A DNA stretch of 54,203 nucleotides, taken from positions 1 through 54,203 of the forward strand of contig NZ_FCON02000048.1 of NCBI RefSeq assembly GCF_001544535.1, given 5' to 3'. This document shows positions 8,352 to 16,478 of this stretch, piece after piece; the first letter of the stretch is position 1; every line of letters begins with the position of its first letter. The DNA comes from Caballeronia choica (GTDB lineage: Bacteria; Pseudomonadota; Gammaproteobacteria; Burkholderiales; Burkholderiaceae). A program made the position numbers and the translations under genes. Under the pieces are notes generated by a model that saw only the letters and a program-made list of their open reading frames with translations, ran no database searches and was not told the DNA's origin.

Positions 8352-9334
8352 CGCGCGACGCCGCCCGTTATCCGCTCACCGTGCGGGCGCTTCGGCGGCC
8401 GCAATGCGAACTGCGCATACTCGGCTTCGAGAAACGGCTCGGCGTGTTCGAGCAGGAAGCGCCGGAAGGCGAGACACGTCGGCGACAACTGCTTCGAGCG
8501 CGAATGCACGAGTTGCCAGGTGCGTTCGATCGGCGTGCCGTTGACGTCGAGCAACGCGATCTCGCCGGTGCGCAATTCGAGCGCGAGCGTATGCAGCGAA
8601 ATCAGGCTCACGCCCATGCCCGCCATGACGGCCTGCTTGATGGTCTCATTGCTGCCGAGCGTCACGCTCCTCGCCGGCACGAACAGGTGCTGCCGGAACA
8701 TGTGCTCCGCCACGGCGCGCGTGCCCGAGCCGGGCTCGCGCAGCAGGAACGTATCGCCGGCGAGTTCCTGCAAGTCGAAGCGCGATGCATGACGCAGCGG
8801 ATGCGTGAGCGGCGCGACGATCACATGCGGGTGATACGCGAGCGGTTCGGCGGTCGTGCCGAGTTCGGGCGGCGGTCGCCCCATGATCGCGAGATCGGTG
8901 GCGTTGTCCTGCAGCCAGCGCAAGAGCGTCTCGCGGTTGCCCACCGAGAAGCGCACATCGACCTTCGGATACTGCTGCGAATACAGTGCCAGCAGCTTGG
9001 GCGCGAAATACGTCGCCGAACTCACGATGCTCACGGCAATCGAGCCACTGTCGGCCTGCGTCAGCGACATCATCGCGTCCTCGGCGTCCTTGATCTCGCC
9101 GAGGATGCGGCTCGCGTGATGCGAGAGCCGCTCGCCCGCTTCGGTCAGCGCGAGGCGTCGCGCGACGCGCTCGAACAGCGGCAGCCCGATCGCTTCCTCG
9201 AGCTGCCGTATCTGCATCGACACGGCCGGTTGCGTCAGGTGCAGTTCCTCGGCCGCGCGCGCGAAACTCGGGCACCGGCACGCGATCACGAAGATCTGCA
9301 ACTGGCGCAATGTCAGCGAGCGGACGAAGTTCAC
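8348..9334 (-). CDS. cbbR: LysR family regulator, CbbR-like
   Basis: A 328-residue LysR-type regulator. The N-terminal winged helix (SFARAAEELHLTQPAVSMQI, about 24-43) and the C-terminal stretch SKQLSPTCLAFRRFLLEHA closely resemble CbbR, the activator of Calvin-cycle operons. CbbR is normally divergent from cbbL; here cbbL is about 31 kb away, and the gene sits inside the xox series, 55 bases after an exported protein gene and overlapping the MBL gene. Coinducers of CbbR in other bacteria are Calvin-cycle or C1 metabolites. The assignment to the cbb operon is inference; it could instead govern the xox genes. Confidence 0.72.
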   Translation of the reverse strand: MNFVRSLTLRQLQIFVIACRCPSFARAAEELHLTQPAVSMQIRQLEEAIGLPLFERVARRLALTEAGERLSHHASRILGEIKDAEDAMMSLTQADSGSIAVSIVSSATYFAPKLLALYSQQYPKVDVRFSVGNRETLLRWLQDNATDLAIMGRPPPELGTTAEPLAYHPHVIVAPLTHPLRHASRFDLQELAGDTFLLREPGSGTRAVAEHMFRQHLFVPARSVTLGSNETIKQAVMAGMGVSLISLHTLALELRTGEIALLDVNGTPIERTWQLVHSRSKQLSPTCLAFRRFLLEHAEPFLEAEYAQFALRPPKRPHGERITGGVAR

Positions 9335-9389
9335 GATGAAGATCCACGCGTCGAAGAAAGGCCGGGCACGCGTGGCGCCCGGACCACGG

Positions 9390-10127
9390 TCAACGGCTCG
9401 CGCGGGGAGCGTTCGCCGGCTTGAGCGGTGTCGTCGCGCCGGGCTTCGCGGGCGCCAGCGTGTGCTGCGCGCTCTGGAAGTTCAGCGTTTCGGTTTGCAG
9501 CGGATGGGCGAAATCGTTGTTCGCGCCCGGCACTTCGGTGCGGATCATCATCACGTGACCGGGCACCTCGTCGGCGACGATGAACGTGTAGCGCGTGGCC
9601 GTGTACTGCGGAAAACGCGCGGCGTTGGGGTCGTCGAGATAAGGCTGGATCACGATCTTCTGCGCCTTCACTTTCTTGCCGCCGGCATCGGTCACGACCG
9701 GCGTGATCGGCGGCCCGGCCGCGAGCGCGAGACGCACGCGCTGCTGGAAATAGCGGCGCTTTCCGCCCGTCAGCTGCTCCATCTCGACGATGTCGTGTTC
9801 GAGGAAGTACAGGATCACCGGATTGCACGGCAGCCCGCCCGGCACCTCGACCGGACCCGTGCGGTCGGAGACGCGCGCGTCGCCCTTGGTGTTGCCGGCG
9901 CTCACCACGAGCACGCGCACCGTGTCGTTGACCTTCGCGGGCGGGCCGGAGAGGGTCATCGCGTAATCGAGTTCCGTCTGCGGATCGACGCCGTTCAGGT
10001 GCGGCGACATGAACAGCAGCTTCTCGGCCGGGGCGATGTCGCTCGACGGCTGGTCGGCGGCGCTCACGTTCAACGCCAGACCGAGCAGGGTCGCGGCCGC
10101 CATCCGCAATACGAACGAGCGCCTCAT
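9390..10127 (-). CDS. Exported protein of unknown function in the xox cluster
   Basis: A 245-residue protein with a signal peptide (cleavage near SAADQ, residue 24) and no transmembrane segment after it. I do not recognise a named domain. Notable features are a single cysteine in GLPCNPVI, several YFLEHD and QPYLDDPNAARFP-like segments, and a Pro/Ala-rich C-terminal tail suggesting a soluble periplasmic protein. Its ATG overlaps the xoxJ stop by four bases (ATGA), so it is translated with xoxJ and probably serves the methanol dehydrogenase system. No function is proposed beyond that. Confidence 0.75.
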   Translation of the reverse strand: MRRSFVLRMAAATLLGLALNVSAADQPSSDIAPAEKLLFMSPHLNGVDPQTELDYAMTLSGPPAKVNDTVRVLVVSAGNTKGDARVSDRTGPVEVPGGLPCNPVILYFLEHDIVEMEQLTGGKRRYFQQRVRLALAAGPPITPVVTDAGGKKVKAQKIVIQPYLDDPNAARFPQYTATRYTFIVADEVPGHVMMIRTEVPGANNDFAHPLQTETLNFQSAQHTLAPAKPGATTPLKPANAPRASR

Positions 10128-11011
10128 TGCGCGGCCGCCGGCTGCAACGGCAGCAACGGAACCTGGTAGCTCGTGAGTATCTGGTCGATCTTCGGCTGGT
10201 TCGCGCCGATCCAGTTGTCGACCTTGTCGTGCCAGGCCTTCTCGCCATAGCGCACGCCCATCGAAATCTCGTAGTCGAAGCGAATGCCCGGCGTCGGCGG
10301 GAACGGCACCAGCCTGACGGAATCGCCCGCGCGCTTCACGAAGTAGCCCGCGATCGGCCCCCAGAGGAACACGACATCGACATTGCCCTTCGTCAGGTCA
10401 CGCTCGATCATCTCGCCGGGGAACGCCTGCGGATCGCCGGTTTGCGCCTGGTACGACACGGCCTGCTCGATCAGGTTGTTGCCGAGCAGCCAGTCGACGG
10501 CCGGCGTCTGCGCGAAGATGCCGAGGCGCAGTTTCTTGAGCGTTTCGGGCGGCAGCTTGAGCAGGTCGGAGGGCGTCTTGATGCTCGCGAGTTCCGGCCG
10601 GTTCGGGAACACCATCGCGTAAGTGGAATGCAGATACGGGCGCGTGGTGGCCGCGAGGTCGTAACCTTTCGGCAAGCCGATCACGAGATCGCACTTGTAG
10701 CGATCGGAGTCGGGCACCTTGTCGCGCAGCGTGCGGCGGATGAAGCCCATGCGCTGCGGAAAATACGTGTATTCGATCTTGTAGCCGAAGTCGCTCGCCA
10801 TCTGGGCCGCGATCTTGTTCTCGAAACCCTCGCCCTTGTTGTTCGAGAGCGGCATGTTGTTCGGATCGGCGCACACGCGCAGCACGCCGTCGGCGCCGTC
10901 GTTGTTGGGCAGCGCCGGATCGTCGGCGAGCGCGGCCTGCGCCATGCACACCGAGAAGAGCGCGGCGGCGAACCGCACGACGATGACGCGGGCTACTTTG
11001 CAATCAGACAT
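10124..11011 (-). CDS. xoxJ: XoxJ, quinoprotein dehydrogenase-associated periplasmic binding protein
   Basis: A 295-residue exported protein resembling family 3 solute-binding proteins, in the branch named quinoprotein dehydrogenase-associated (MxaJ/XoxJ). Conserved features are LRVCADPNNMPLSN just after the signal peptide, GFENKIAAQMA, and DVVFLWGPIAGYF. XoxJ is needed for normal XoxF activity or maturation in other methylotrophs, possibly binding the enzyme rather than a small solute. The start at 11011 is chosen for the GGAGGTGTCG site just upstream; the longer frame adds residues without a site. Gene order xoxF-xoxG-xoxJ supports the name. Confidence 0.9.
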   Translation of the reverse strand: MSDCKVARVIVVRFAAALFSVCMAQAALADDPALPNNDGADGVLRVCADPNNMPLSNNKGEGFENKIAAQMASDFGYKIEYTYFPQRMGFIRRTLRDKVPDSDRYKCDLVIGLPKGYDLAATTRPYLHSTYAMVFPNRPELASIKTPSDLLKLPPETLKKLRLGIFAQTPAVDWLLGNNLIEQAVSYQAQTGDPQAFPGEMIERDLTKGNVDVVFLWGPIAGYFVKRAGDSVRLVPFPPTPGIRFDYEISMGVRYGEKAWHDKVDNWIGANQPKIDQILTSYQVPLLPLQPAAAQ

Positions 11012-11071
11012 CGACACCTCCGGAAAGGACTGCGGGCACACGACGAGAATAAAACGTAGCACGCATGCGCG

Positions 11072-11485
11072 TCACTTCGCATCGATGGCCTGCAGGTCGC
11101 CCGGATTGATCTTGCCGTCGGAGCGTCCCTTGAGGTACGCGTAGAGCTTTTCCCAGTTCTTCTGCATCATCTGGCTCGAACTGAAATCGGGCATGCCCTT
11201 GTCGACACGTCCGCCAAATACCGTACGATGAAACTCCTTCTCATCGAGCGTCTTGAACGCCTCGATCAGCGAGGGGCCGACCATGCCTTCCTGCTTGGCG
11301 CCGTGGCAACGTTCGCACGCGAGCGCGCGCCACGTTCTCCATCCTTGCAGCGTATCGTTGTCGACCTTGTTGCCATCAACGACCTTGTACGCCACCGGCT
11401 TCATCTGCCCCGGGTCTGTCTGGGCATACGAGGCGGGCATCGCAAAGAGTGCTATCGCCAGCGGCAAAAGTGATCGGCCTTTCAT
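11072..11485 (-). CDS. xoxG: XoxG, cytochrome c electron acceptor of XoxF
   Basis: A 137-residue periplasmic c-type cytochrome with a signal peptide (about 1-21), one haem site CERCH (57-61) and a likely axial methionine in KGMPDF (Met98). It corresponds to the cytochrome cL that takes electrons from lanthanide methanol dehydrogenases. It is the second gene after xoxF, 127 bases downstream across two hairpins, and is followed by xoxJ. The ATG is preceded by AGGAGAAAGACGC. Confidence 0.92.
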   Translation of the reverse strand: MKGRSLLPLAIALFAMPASYAQTDPGQMKPVAYKVVDGNKVDNDTLQGWRTWRALACERCHGAKQEGMVGPSLIEAFKTLDEKEFHRTVFGGRVDKGMPDFSSSQMMQKNWEKLYAYLKGRSDGKINPGDLQAIDAK

Positions 11486-11514
11486 GCGTCTTTCTCCTAT
11501 GGAAGCGGTGATGC

Positions 11515-11575
11515 GCCGGCAATGCCGGCTTTCGTTCCGGCCCAGCCGGCCGCCGCCCGGGAGCGGGCAGCGGCC
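11515..11575 (-). other. Two stem-loops between xoxF and xoxG
   Basis: The gap holds GCCGGC-AAT-GCCGGC (11515-11529) and a longer hairpin, GGCCGC and GCCCG pairing with CGGGC and GCGGCC (11548-11575) with one mismatch. Neither is followed by a T run in the minus-strand direction, so they are more likely processing or stabilising structures, or an attenuator, than full intrinsic terminators. They would fit a transcript in which xoxF is made in excess over xoxG and xoxJ. Confidence 0.55.
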
Positions 11576-11612
11576 ATGGGCCTTGTTTCAGGTTGGAGGA
11601 TCAGTAAGGGAA

Positions 11613-13424
11613 TCAGCCGCCCGGAATGGCGAACACGAACAGCGTGCCGCCGAGCGCCGTGTACTTCGCCAGTTCACGATAGCCACCGACCGCGCCCAGG
11701 CCTTCGGTCGACTTCTGGAGGCCCGCAGCCATGCCGATGCCGGCCCAGCCGCCAATCCCCGAGTAGACGCCGACGTACTGCTTGCCCTGGAACTGATACG
11801 TGAACACGTTGCCGATGATCCCGGACGGGGTCTTGAACTTCCACAGTTCCTTGCCGTCCTTGATGCGAACCGCCTTGATGTAGCCTTCGAGCGTGCCGTA
11901 GAACGCGATGCCGCCGGCCGTCGTAAGCGCGCCGGACCATACCGAGAACTTCTCCGGCTTGGACCACGCGATCTTGCCCTTGCTCGCATCCCACGCGATG
12001 AAGTTGCCCATGGCACCGTTCTCGTTCGGCCCCGGGAACATCGAGAGCGTCGCGCCGACGAACGGCTGGCCGGACACGTATTCGACCTCGAACGGCTCAT
12101 AGTCCATGCAGACGTGGTTGGTCGGCACGAGGAAGAGCCCGGAGTTCGGATCGAACGAGGCGGGCTGCTGGTCCTTCGAGCCGAGCGCCGCCGGGCAGAT
12201 GCCCTTCACGTTGTGATCCGGACCGGCCTTCTGCGTCGAGTAGGTCGCGTTGCGCACCGGCAGGCCGCTCTTCAGGTCCACGCTGTCGGCCCAGTTCACC
12301 GCCGGGTCGTACTTCTGCGCGACGAGCAGTTCGCCCGTCTGACGATTGAGCGTGTAGCCGAAGCCGTTGCGGTCGAAGTGGACGATGGCCGGCACCTTCT
12401 TGCCGCCGATCGGCAGGTCGGCGAGGATCATCTCGTTGACGCCGTCATAGTCCCATTCGTCGTGCGGCGTCATCTGGTAGACCCATTTCGCCTTGCCGGT
12501 ATTCAGGTCGCGAGCGAAGATGGACATCGACCATTTGTTGTCGCCGGGACGCTGCGTCGGGTTCCATGTGCCCGGGTTGCCCGTACCGTAGTAGACAAGG
12601 TTGAGCTTCGGGTCCCATGCGTACCAGCCCCAGGTGGTCCCGCCGCCGAGCTTCCACTGGTCGCCCTTCCAGCTTTTCAGCGACGAATCCGCGCCGATCG
12701 GCACCATCTTGCCGTCCGACCAGGTCATGGTCTGCTGCGGGTCCATCAGCATTTCGTTGTCCGGCCCCGTGCTGTAGGCCTTCCAGACCTCCTTGCCGGT
12801 CTTGATGTCATACGCGATCAGCCGCCCGCGCACGCCGAACTCACCGCCCGAGATGCCGGTAATCACCTTGTCGCCGAATACGTGCGGCGCATTGGTGTTC
12901 GTTTCACCCGCCTTCGGATCGCCGTTCTGCGCCGACCACACCACTTCGCCCGTCTTCGCATTGAGCGCGACGAGTTTCGTATCGGCTTGCTGGAGGAAGA
13001 TCTTGTCGTCGCCATAGGCGAGGCCGCGGTTGACCGTATCGCAGCACATCACCGAAATCACCTGCGTATCCTGCTTCGGCTCGTATTGCCAAAGGAAAGT
13101 CTGGTCCTTGAGGTTGATCGCGATGACCTTGTTGGGGAACGGCGAGTGGATGTACATCGTGTCGCCGAGCACGAGCGGCGAACCTTCGTGACCGCGCAGA
13201 ACACCGGTCGACATGGTCCACGCCACTTGCAGCTTGCCGACATTCTGCTCATTGATCTGCTTGAGCGGGCTATAGCGGTGATTCGAGTAATCGCCCGCCT
13301 GTGCCGCCCAGTTCGAGGGGTTCTTGATCAGTGTGTCGAGCTGCGAGTCTGCCTGTGCCATATAGGAATTCAGACCCGCCGTCGCGACCACCGCCAGTCC
13401 AAGAACCAGGGTGCGTAAGTTCAT
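11613..13424 (-). CDS. xoxF: XoxF, lanthanide-dependent PQQ methanol dehydrogenase
   Basis: A 603-residue periplasmic quinoprotein with an eight-bladed propeller and signal peptide (about 1-25). It oxidises methanol, possibly also formaldehyde, and passes electrons to XoxG. Seen in sequence: the vicinal disulfide Cys127-Cys128 (VMCCDT), tryptophan-docking repeats, and [11 protein letters not shown] with catalytic Asp325 and, two residues on, Asp327. That second aspartate is the mark of lanthanide-binding XoxF; MxaF has alanine there. Length and sequence fit the XoxF5 group. Translation starts at an ATG after GGAGGAGACATG-like AGGAGAC. A sigma-54 promoter and two upstream sites lie in the divergent region above it. 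Confidence 0.96.
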   Translation of the reverse strand: MNLRTLVLGLAVVATAGLNSYMAQADSQLDTLIKNPSNWAAQAGDYSNHRYSPLKQINEQNVGKLQVAWTMSTGVLRGHEGSPLVLGDTMYIHSPFPNKVIAINLKDQTFLWQYEPKQDTQVISVMCCDTVNRGLAYGDDKIFLQQADTKLVALNAKTGEVVWSAQNGDPKAGETNTNAPHVFGDKVITGISGGEFGVRGRLIAYDIKTGKEVWKAYSTGPDNEMLMDPQQTMTWSDGKMVPIGADSSLKSWKGDQWKLGGGTTWGWYAWDPKLNLVYYGTGNPGTWNPTQRPGDNKWSMSIFARDLNTGKAKWVYQMTPHDEWDYDGVNEMILADLPIGGKKVPAIVHFDRNGFGYTLNRQTGELLVAQKYDPAVNWADSVDLKSGLPVRNATYSTQKAGPDHNVKGICPAALGSKDQQPASFDPNSGLFLVPTNHVCMDYEPFEVEYVSGQPFVGATLSMFPGPNENGAMGNFIAWDASKGKIAWSKPEKFSVWSGALTTAGGIAFYGTLEGYIKAVRIKDGKELWKFKTPSGIIGNVFTYQFQGKQYVGVYSGIGGWAGIGMAAGLQKSTEGLGAVGGYRELAKYTALGGTLFVFAIPGG

Positions 13425-13562
13425 GTCTCCTCCAGAATGGTGATGCCGTCCGACCCAGGGATGACCACGCTACCGGGTTGCATCCTGCGCGCCTTCTCGA
13501 ATGCAGGTAACGAGCTTCGCCGCGCCCGATTCATTGCCGGGCCCGTGCGTCATCGAGGTCAA

Positions 13563-13579
13563 TTGCATATTCCATGCCG
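13563..13579 (-). promoter_or_regulatory. Sigma-54 promoter of xoxF
   Basis: Read on the minus strand, CGGCATG-GAAT-ATGCAA matches the TGGCAYG-N4-TTGCW consensus with the required GG-N10-GC spacing. Transcription would start near 13553, giving a leader of about 130 bases before the xoxF ATG at 13424. Two candidate activator sites lie about 110 and 147 bases upstream of that start. Confidence 0.72.
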
Positions 13580-13655
13580 GAATGGCTGGTGAAGCGTCTG
13601 CTTGAGCGCGACATGCGTCAGCGTGCTTCGACGCCGGTGTGCCGGTCATCGGCGC

Positions 13656-13705
13656 GACACATACTGTGTCAAATCCGCGATACGAAGCGCGCCGCGCAAC
13701 ACAGT
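13656..13705. promoter_or_regulatory. Candidate activator sites upstream of xoxF
   Basis: A perfect 15-base palindrome GACACA-TAC-TGTGTC lies at 13656-13670. A second site at 13693-13705 reads ACTGTGTTGCGCG on the minus strand and is identical over 13 bases to 44874-44886 upstream of fhcB. Both contain the ACTGTGT core and lie at the distance usual for enhancer sites of sigma-54 activators. The rest of the 419-base gap (13425-13843) shows no gene. Confidence 0.65.
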
Positions 13706-13843
13706 TCATCGCGAACGGGACATGACGCGATGCAGCACGTTGCGCGTCGCGGGCGTTGGCCTGCCGCATCGATGCGCGGCACTTGGCGCATACTGAACGC
13801 AGCCTGCTTTTGTTCACAGACGCACGATGCGGAGGACATCGCC

Positions 13844-14230
13844 ATGACTCAAGCCGAGAAGGTCTACTCCGATGAAGAGATCCAGCAGCGCCTCACGGGC
13901 GCGCTTCAGCACTGGTATCTGGAAGACGGCTGGCTCCGACGCAAGTTCAAGACCGAGAGCTGGAAGAGCACGCTGATGGTGGTCAATACGGTGGGCCATC
14001 TCGCGGAAGCCGCGTGGCATCACCCGGACCTGACCGTGTCGTATGCGTTCGTGGTCGTGAAGCTGAAGACGCATTCGGCGAAGGGCATCACCGACAAGGA
14101 CTTCGCGCTCGCCAGCAAAATCGAGGACGTGATCCATTGGCAGCCGGGCAAGGAAGGCGGGGCGCTCGAAGGCACGCCCGCCGACGACCAGCGCTTTCGC
14201 TACATCAAGTACGACGCGCCCAAGGCCTGA
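13844..14230 (+). CDS. Pterin-4a-carbinolamine dehydratase family protein
   Basis: A 128-residue protein of the 4a-hydroxytetrahydrobiopterin dehydratase (PCD/PhhB) family. The core WYLEDGWLRRKFKTESW, then HLAEAAWHHPDLTVSYAFV, carries the His-His-Pro (HHPDL) active-site motif. PCD normally recycles biopterin in phenylalanine hydroxylation, but no phenylalanine hydroxylase gene is near. Its position at the head of the H4MPT gene block, divergent from xoxF, suggests a pterin role in H4MPT metabolism (inference). The ATG at 13844 is preceded by GGAGGACATCGCC; longer upstream frames run through the xoxF promoter region. Confidence 0.88.
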   Translation: MTQAEKVYSDEEIQQRLTGALQHWYLEDGWLRRKFKTESWKSTLMVVNTVGHLAEAAWHHPDLTVSYAFVVVKLKTHSAKGITDKDFALASKIEDVIHWQPGKEGGALEGTPADDQRFRYIKYDAPKA

Positions 14231-14270
14231 GCAATTTGCTTACCGCCGGGTGAACACTCTGGCGCACGCG

Positions 14271-14280
14271 TGACACAGTG
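14271..14280. promoter_or_regulatory. Candidate activator site upstream of the mptG operon
   Basis: TGACACAGTG, which reads CACTGTGTCA on the other strand, shares the ACTGTGT core with the sites before xoxF and fhcB. It lies about 90 bases upstream of the start predicted from the sigma-54 promoter at 14339. A weaker look-alike, TGAACACTCTGG, is at 14251. Confidence 0.5.
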
Positions 14281-14338
14281 CGCGCGCTTCGGCGTGCGCG
14301 TTGGTGTGCCCACAAGGCGGACACCGGGCCTGCACCGC

Positions 14339-14354
14339 TGGTACGCCTCTTGCC
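14339..14354 (+). promoter_or_regulatory. Sigma-54 promoter of the mptG-mtdB-mch operon
   Basis: TGGTACG-CCTC-TTGCC matches the -24/-12 consensus at nearly every position with GG-N10-GC spacing. The predicted start near 14365 gives an 80-base leader before the ATG at 14445, where AGGGAACAATCGCG serves as ribosome site. Confidence 0.75.
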
Positions 14355-14444
14355 TCAAATGCTCGGCTTACCCCGCCGGGCAGCTTCGAATCCGCTCGGC
14401 CGGCACCGCTCGAAATCTCGACCTCCAACCAGGGAACAATCGCG

Positions 14445-15479
14445 ATGCAGATGCCTTCCGGTCGCCTCTCGCCGCCATCGGCCGTGACGGTCGATGCCCC
14501 CGCGCGCCTGCACCTCGGCTTCATCGATCCGAACGCGTCGCTCGGGCGCGCGTTCGGCAGCGTGGGCCTCACGATCGACGGACACGGCACGCGCATCACG
14601 GCGCGGCTCGCAGAAGCAACGCGTGTCGAAGGCGCGGGAAGCGCGGCGCAGACGGCCCGCATCGAACGGTATCTGGAACAGTTGCACGCAGCGTATGGCG
14701 GGCCGCCGGTTGCCATCGAAGTGAACGAAACGCCGCGCGCACACACCGGGCTGGGCTCGGGCACGCAGCTCGCGCTGGCGGTCGGGACGGCCTACGTGCG
14801 CGTCGCAGGACGCAGCGCCACCACCGCGCAGATCGCGCGCCTGCTGGGACGCGGCGCGCGCTCGGGCATCGGCATTCATGGCTTCGACCACGGCGGTCTG
14901 ATGGTCGACGGCGGCCACGGCGGCCATCCTTCCGCCGGCATCGCGCGGCTGCCGCCGCTCCTGTTTCGCCAGCCGTTCCCGGACGCATGGCGCGTGCTGC
15001 TCGTCGACGACACCTCCCGCGAAGGCCTCCACGGCGACGACGAACGGCGCGGCCTCGCGTCGCTCGGCGCGTTTCCGCGCTCGCTTGCCGCGCATCTGAG
15101 CCATCTCGTGCTGATGCGCATCCTGCCGGGCGTCGCGGAGAGCGACTTCGACGCCTTCGCCAAAGGCATCGGCGAATTGCAGCACACCATCGGCGAGTAC
15201 TTCGCGCCCGTGCAGGGCGGCGTGTTCTCGAGCCCGGCCGTCGCGCACGCGCTCGAAGCGGTTGCCGCGAAGGAGACGGCCGGCATCGGACAGACCTCGT
15301 GGGGACCCACCGGCTTCGCCTTCCTGCGCAGCCCGGAACAGGCCGAGCGCGCGCTGGCGCTCGCCCGCGAGGCGAGCCGCGGAATGCCGTCGATTGCGTG
15401 CTCGATCGCCGCCGGCCGCAATCGCGGTGCGACCTGGCGAGCCGTCGATCTCCAGAAGTGCGGCATCGACGCCGCGTGA
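14445..15479 (+). CDS. mptG: Beta-ribofuranosylaminobenzene 5'-phosphate synthase (RFAP synthase)
   Basis: A 344-residue GHMP-kinase-like protein that catalyses the first committed step of the arylamine part of H4MPT: condensation of 4-hydroxybenzoate or 4-aminobenzoate with PRPP, with loss of CO2. Diagnostic segments are APARLHLGFIDPNASLGRAFGS near the N-terminus, HTGLGSGTQLALAVG (the GHMP glycine loop) and GIGIHGFDHGGLMVDGG. The ATG at 14445 was chosen over upstream frames for its site and for the promoter position. It opens the block whose order (RFAP synthase, mtdB, ATP-grasp, mch, RimK-like, CitG-like, fae) recalls the Methylobacterium extorquens C1 cluster. Confidence 0.9.
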   Translation: MQMPSGRLSPPSAVTVDAPARLHLGFIDPNASLGRAFGSVGLTIDGHGTRITARLAEATRVEGAGSAAQTARIERYLEQLHAAYGGPPVAIEVNETPRAHTGLGSGTQLALAVGTAYVRVAGRSATTAQIARLLGRGARSGIGIHGFDHGGLMVDGGHGGHPSAGIARLPPLLFRQPFPDAWRVLLVDDTSREGLHGDDERRGLASLGAFPRSLAAHLSHLVLMRILPGVAESDFDAFAKGIGELQHTIGEYFAPVQGGVFSSPAVAHALEAVAAKETAGIGQTSWGPTGFAFLRSPEQAERALALAREASRGMPSIACSIAAGRNRGATWRAVDLQKCGIDAA

Positions 15480-15551
15480 TGTGCCACCGACGCTGCCCGT
15501 GCGGCCGTTCGAGCCCGCTCCGGTCGCCCCAAACCCCTAGCGAGTCCACTC

Positions 15552-16478
15552 ATGCCCGAAGCCACCGAAAGGCCCTACATTCTGCATATGTTCACGTCGA
15601 TGCCGCAGATGAGCCCGTTCGACGTCAACATGGCCGCCGACGCGGGCTACCAGATCGTCGTGCCGTACTGCAACGTCGATGAGGACAGCGTCGTCCAGTT
15701 GACGCAGGACGCGATCTTTTCACGCGGTCCGAAGGGCGTGTCGCGCACCGGCATCTTCATCGGCGGGCGCGACGTGATGCTCGCCGCCGACATGCTCGAC
15801 CGCGCGCGCCAGGCGATGGTGCCGCCGTTCGAAGTCTCCGTGTTCGCCGACCCGAGCGGTTCGTACACCACCGCCGCCGCACTCGTCGCGCTCGCCGAGC
15901 GGCATCTGAAGAAGGAGCACAACGTCGATCTCGGCGGCAAGCGCCTGCTGATCCTCGGCGGCACCGGCGCGGTCGGGCGCGTGGCGGCGGCGATGGCGGC
16001 AGCGCTCGGCGCCGATGTCGCGATCGCGAGCCATTCAAGTTCGTCGCGCGCGACGCAGGTCAGCGACGAGATCAACCGCCGCTTCGACATCGCGACCTCC
16101 GGCCTCGCGACGACCACGCCCGATCAACTGCACAAGGCGCTCGCGCGCGCGGAAGTGGTGTTCGCGACGGCGCTCGCGGGCGTCCAGGTGATGACCTCCG
16201 CCGACCTCGCGCATGCGAAAAACCTGCTGATCGCCGCCGACGTCAACGCGGTGCCGCCCGAAGGCATCGCGGGCGTGAACGTGATGGACGACGGCAAGCC
16301 GCTCGCGGGCGCGGCGCGGGCCGACGCGGTCGGCATCGGCGCGCTGGCGATCGGTAACGTGAAGTATCAGGTCGAGCATCGGCTGTTCGTCAGGATGCGC
16401 ACCGGGGGGAAGCCCGTGTATCTCGGCTTTCCCGAAGCGTTCGACGAAGCCCGCGCGATCGCCGCCGGCCTCGGCTGA
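15552..16478 (+). CDS. mtdB: NAD(P)-dependent methylene-H4MPT dehydrogenase
   Basis: A 308-residue dehydrogenase that oxidises methylene-H4MPT to methenyl-H4MPT with NAD or NADP. The N-terminal domain begins with YILHMFTSMPQMSPFDVNMAADAGY, characteristic of MtdB/MtdA-type enzymes. The nucleotide loop GGTGAVGRVAAAMAAALGA follows in the middle, and EHRLFVRMRTGGKPVYLGFPEAFDEAR closes the protein. The absence of the folate-specific mtdA/fch pair nearby and the presence of mch argue for MtdB. Its TGA overlaps the ATG of the next gene (TGATG). Confidence 0.93.
   Translation: MPEATERPYILHMFTSMPQMSPFDVNMAADAGYQIVVPYCNVDEDSVVQLTQDAIFSRGPKGVSRTGIFIGGRDVMLAADMLDRARQAMVPPFEVSVFADPSGSYTTAAALVALAERHLKKEHNVDLGGKRLLILGGTGAVGRVAAAMAAALGADVAIASHSSSSRATQVSDEINRRFDIATSGLATTTPDQLHKALARAEVVFATALAGVQVMTSADLAHAKNLLIAADVNAVPPEGIAGVNVMDDGKPLAGAARADAVGIGALAIGNVKYQVEHRLFVRMRTGGKPVYLGFPEAFDEARAIAAGLG

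Noticed and set aside
11253-13418. 721-codon ORF antisense to xoxF
   Set aside because: It is a high-GC shadow of a certain gene, rich in Arg, His and Val, with no recognisable domain.
13470-13817. 115-codon ORF in the xoxF/PCD divergent gap
   Set aside because: It overlaps the sigma-54 promoter and palindrome, lacks a ribosome site and resembles no family.
13780-13843. Possible sigma-54 promoter for the PCD gene
   Set aside because: TGGCGC and GGCACT sequences occur, but none has GC at the required ten-base spacing.
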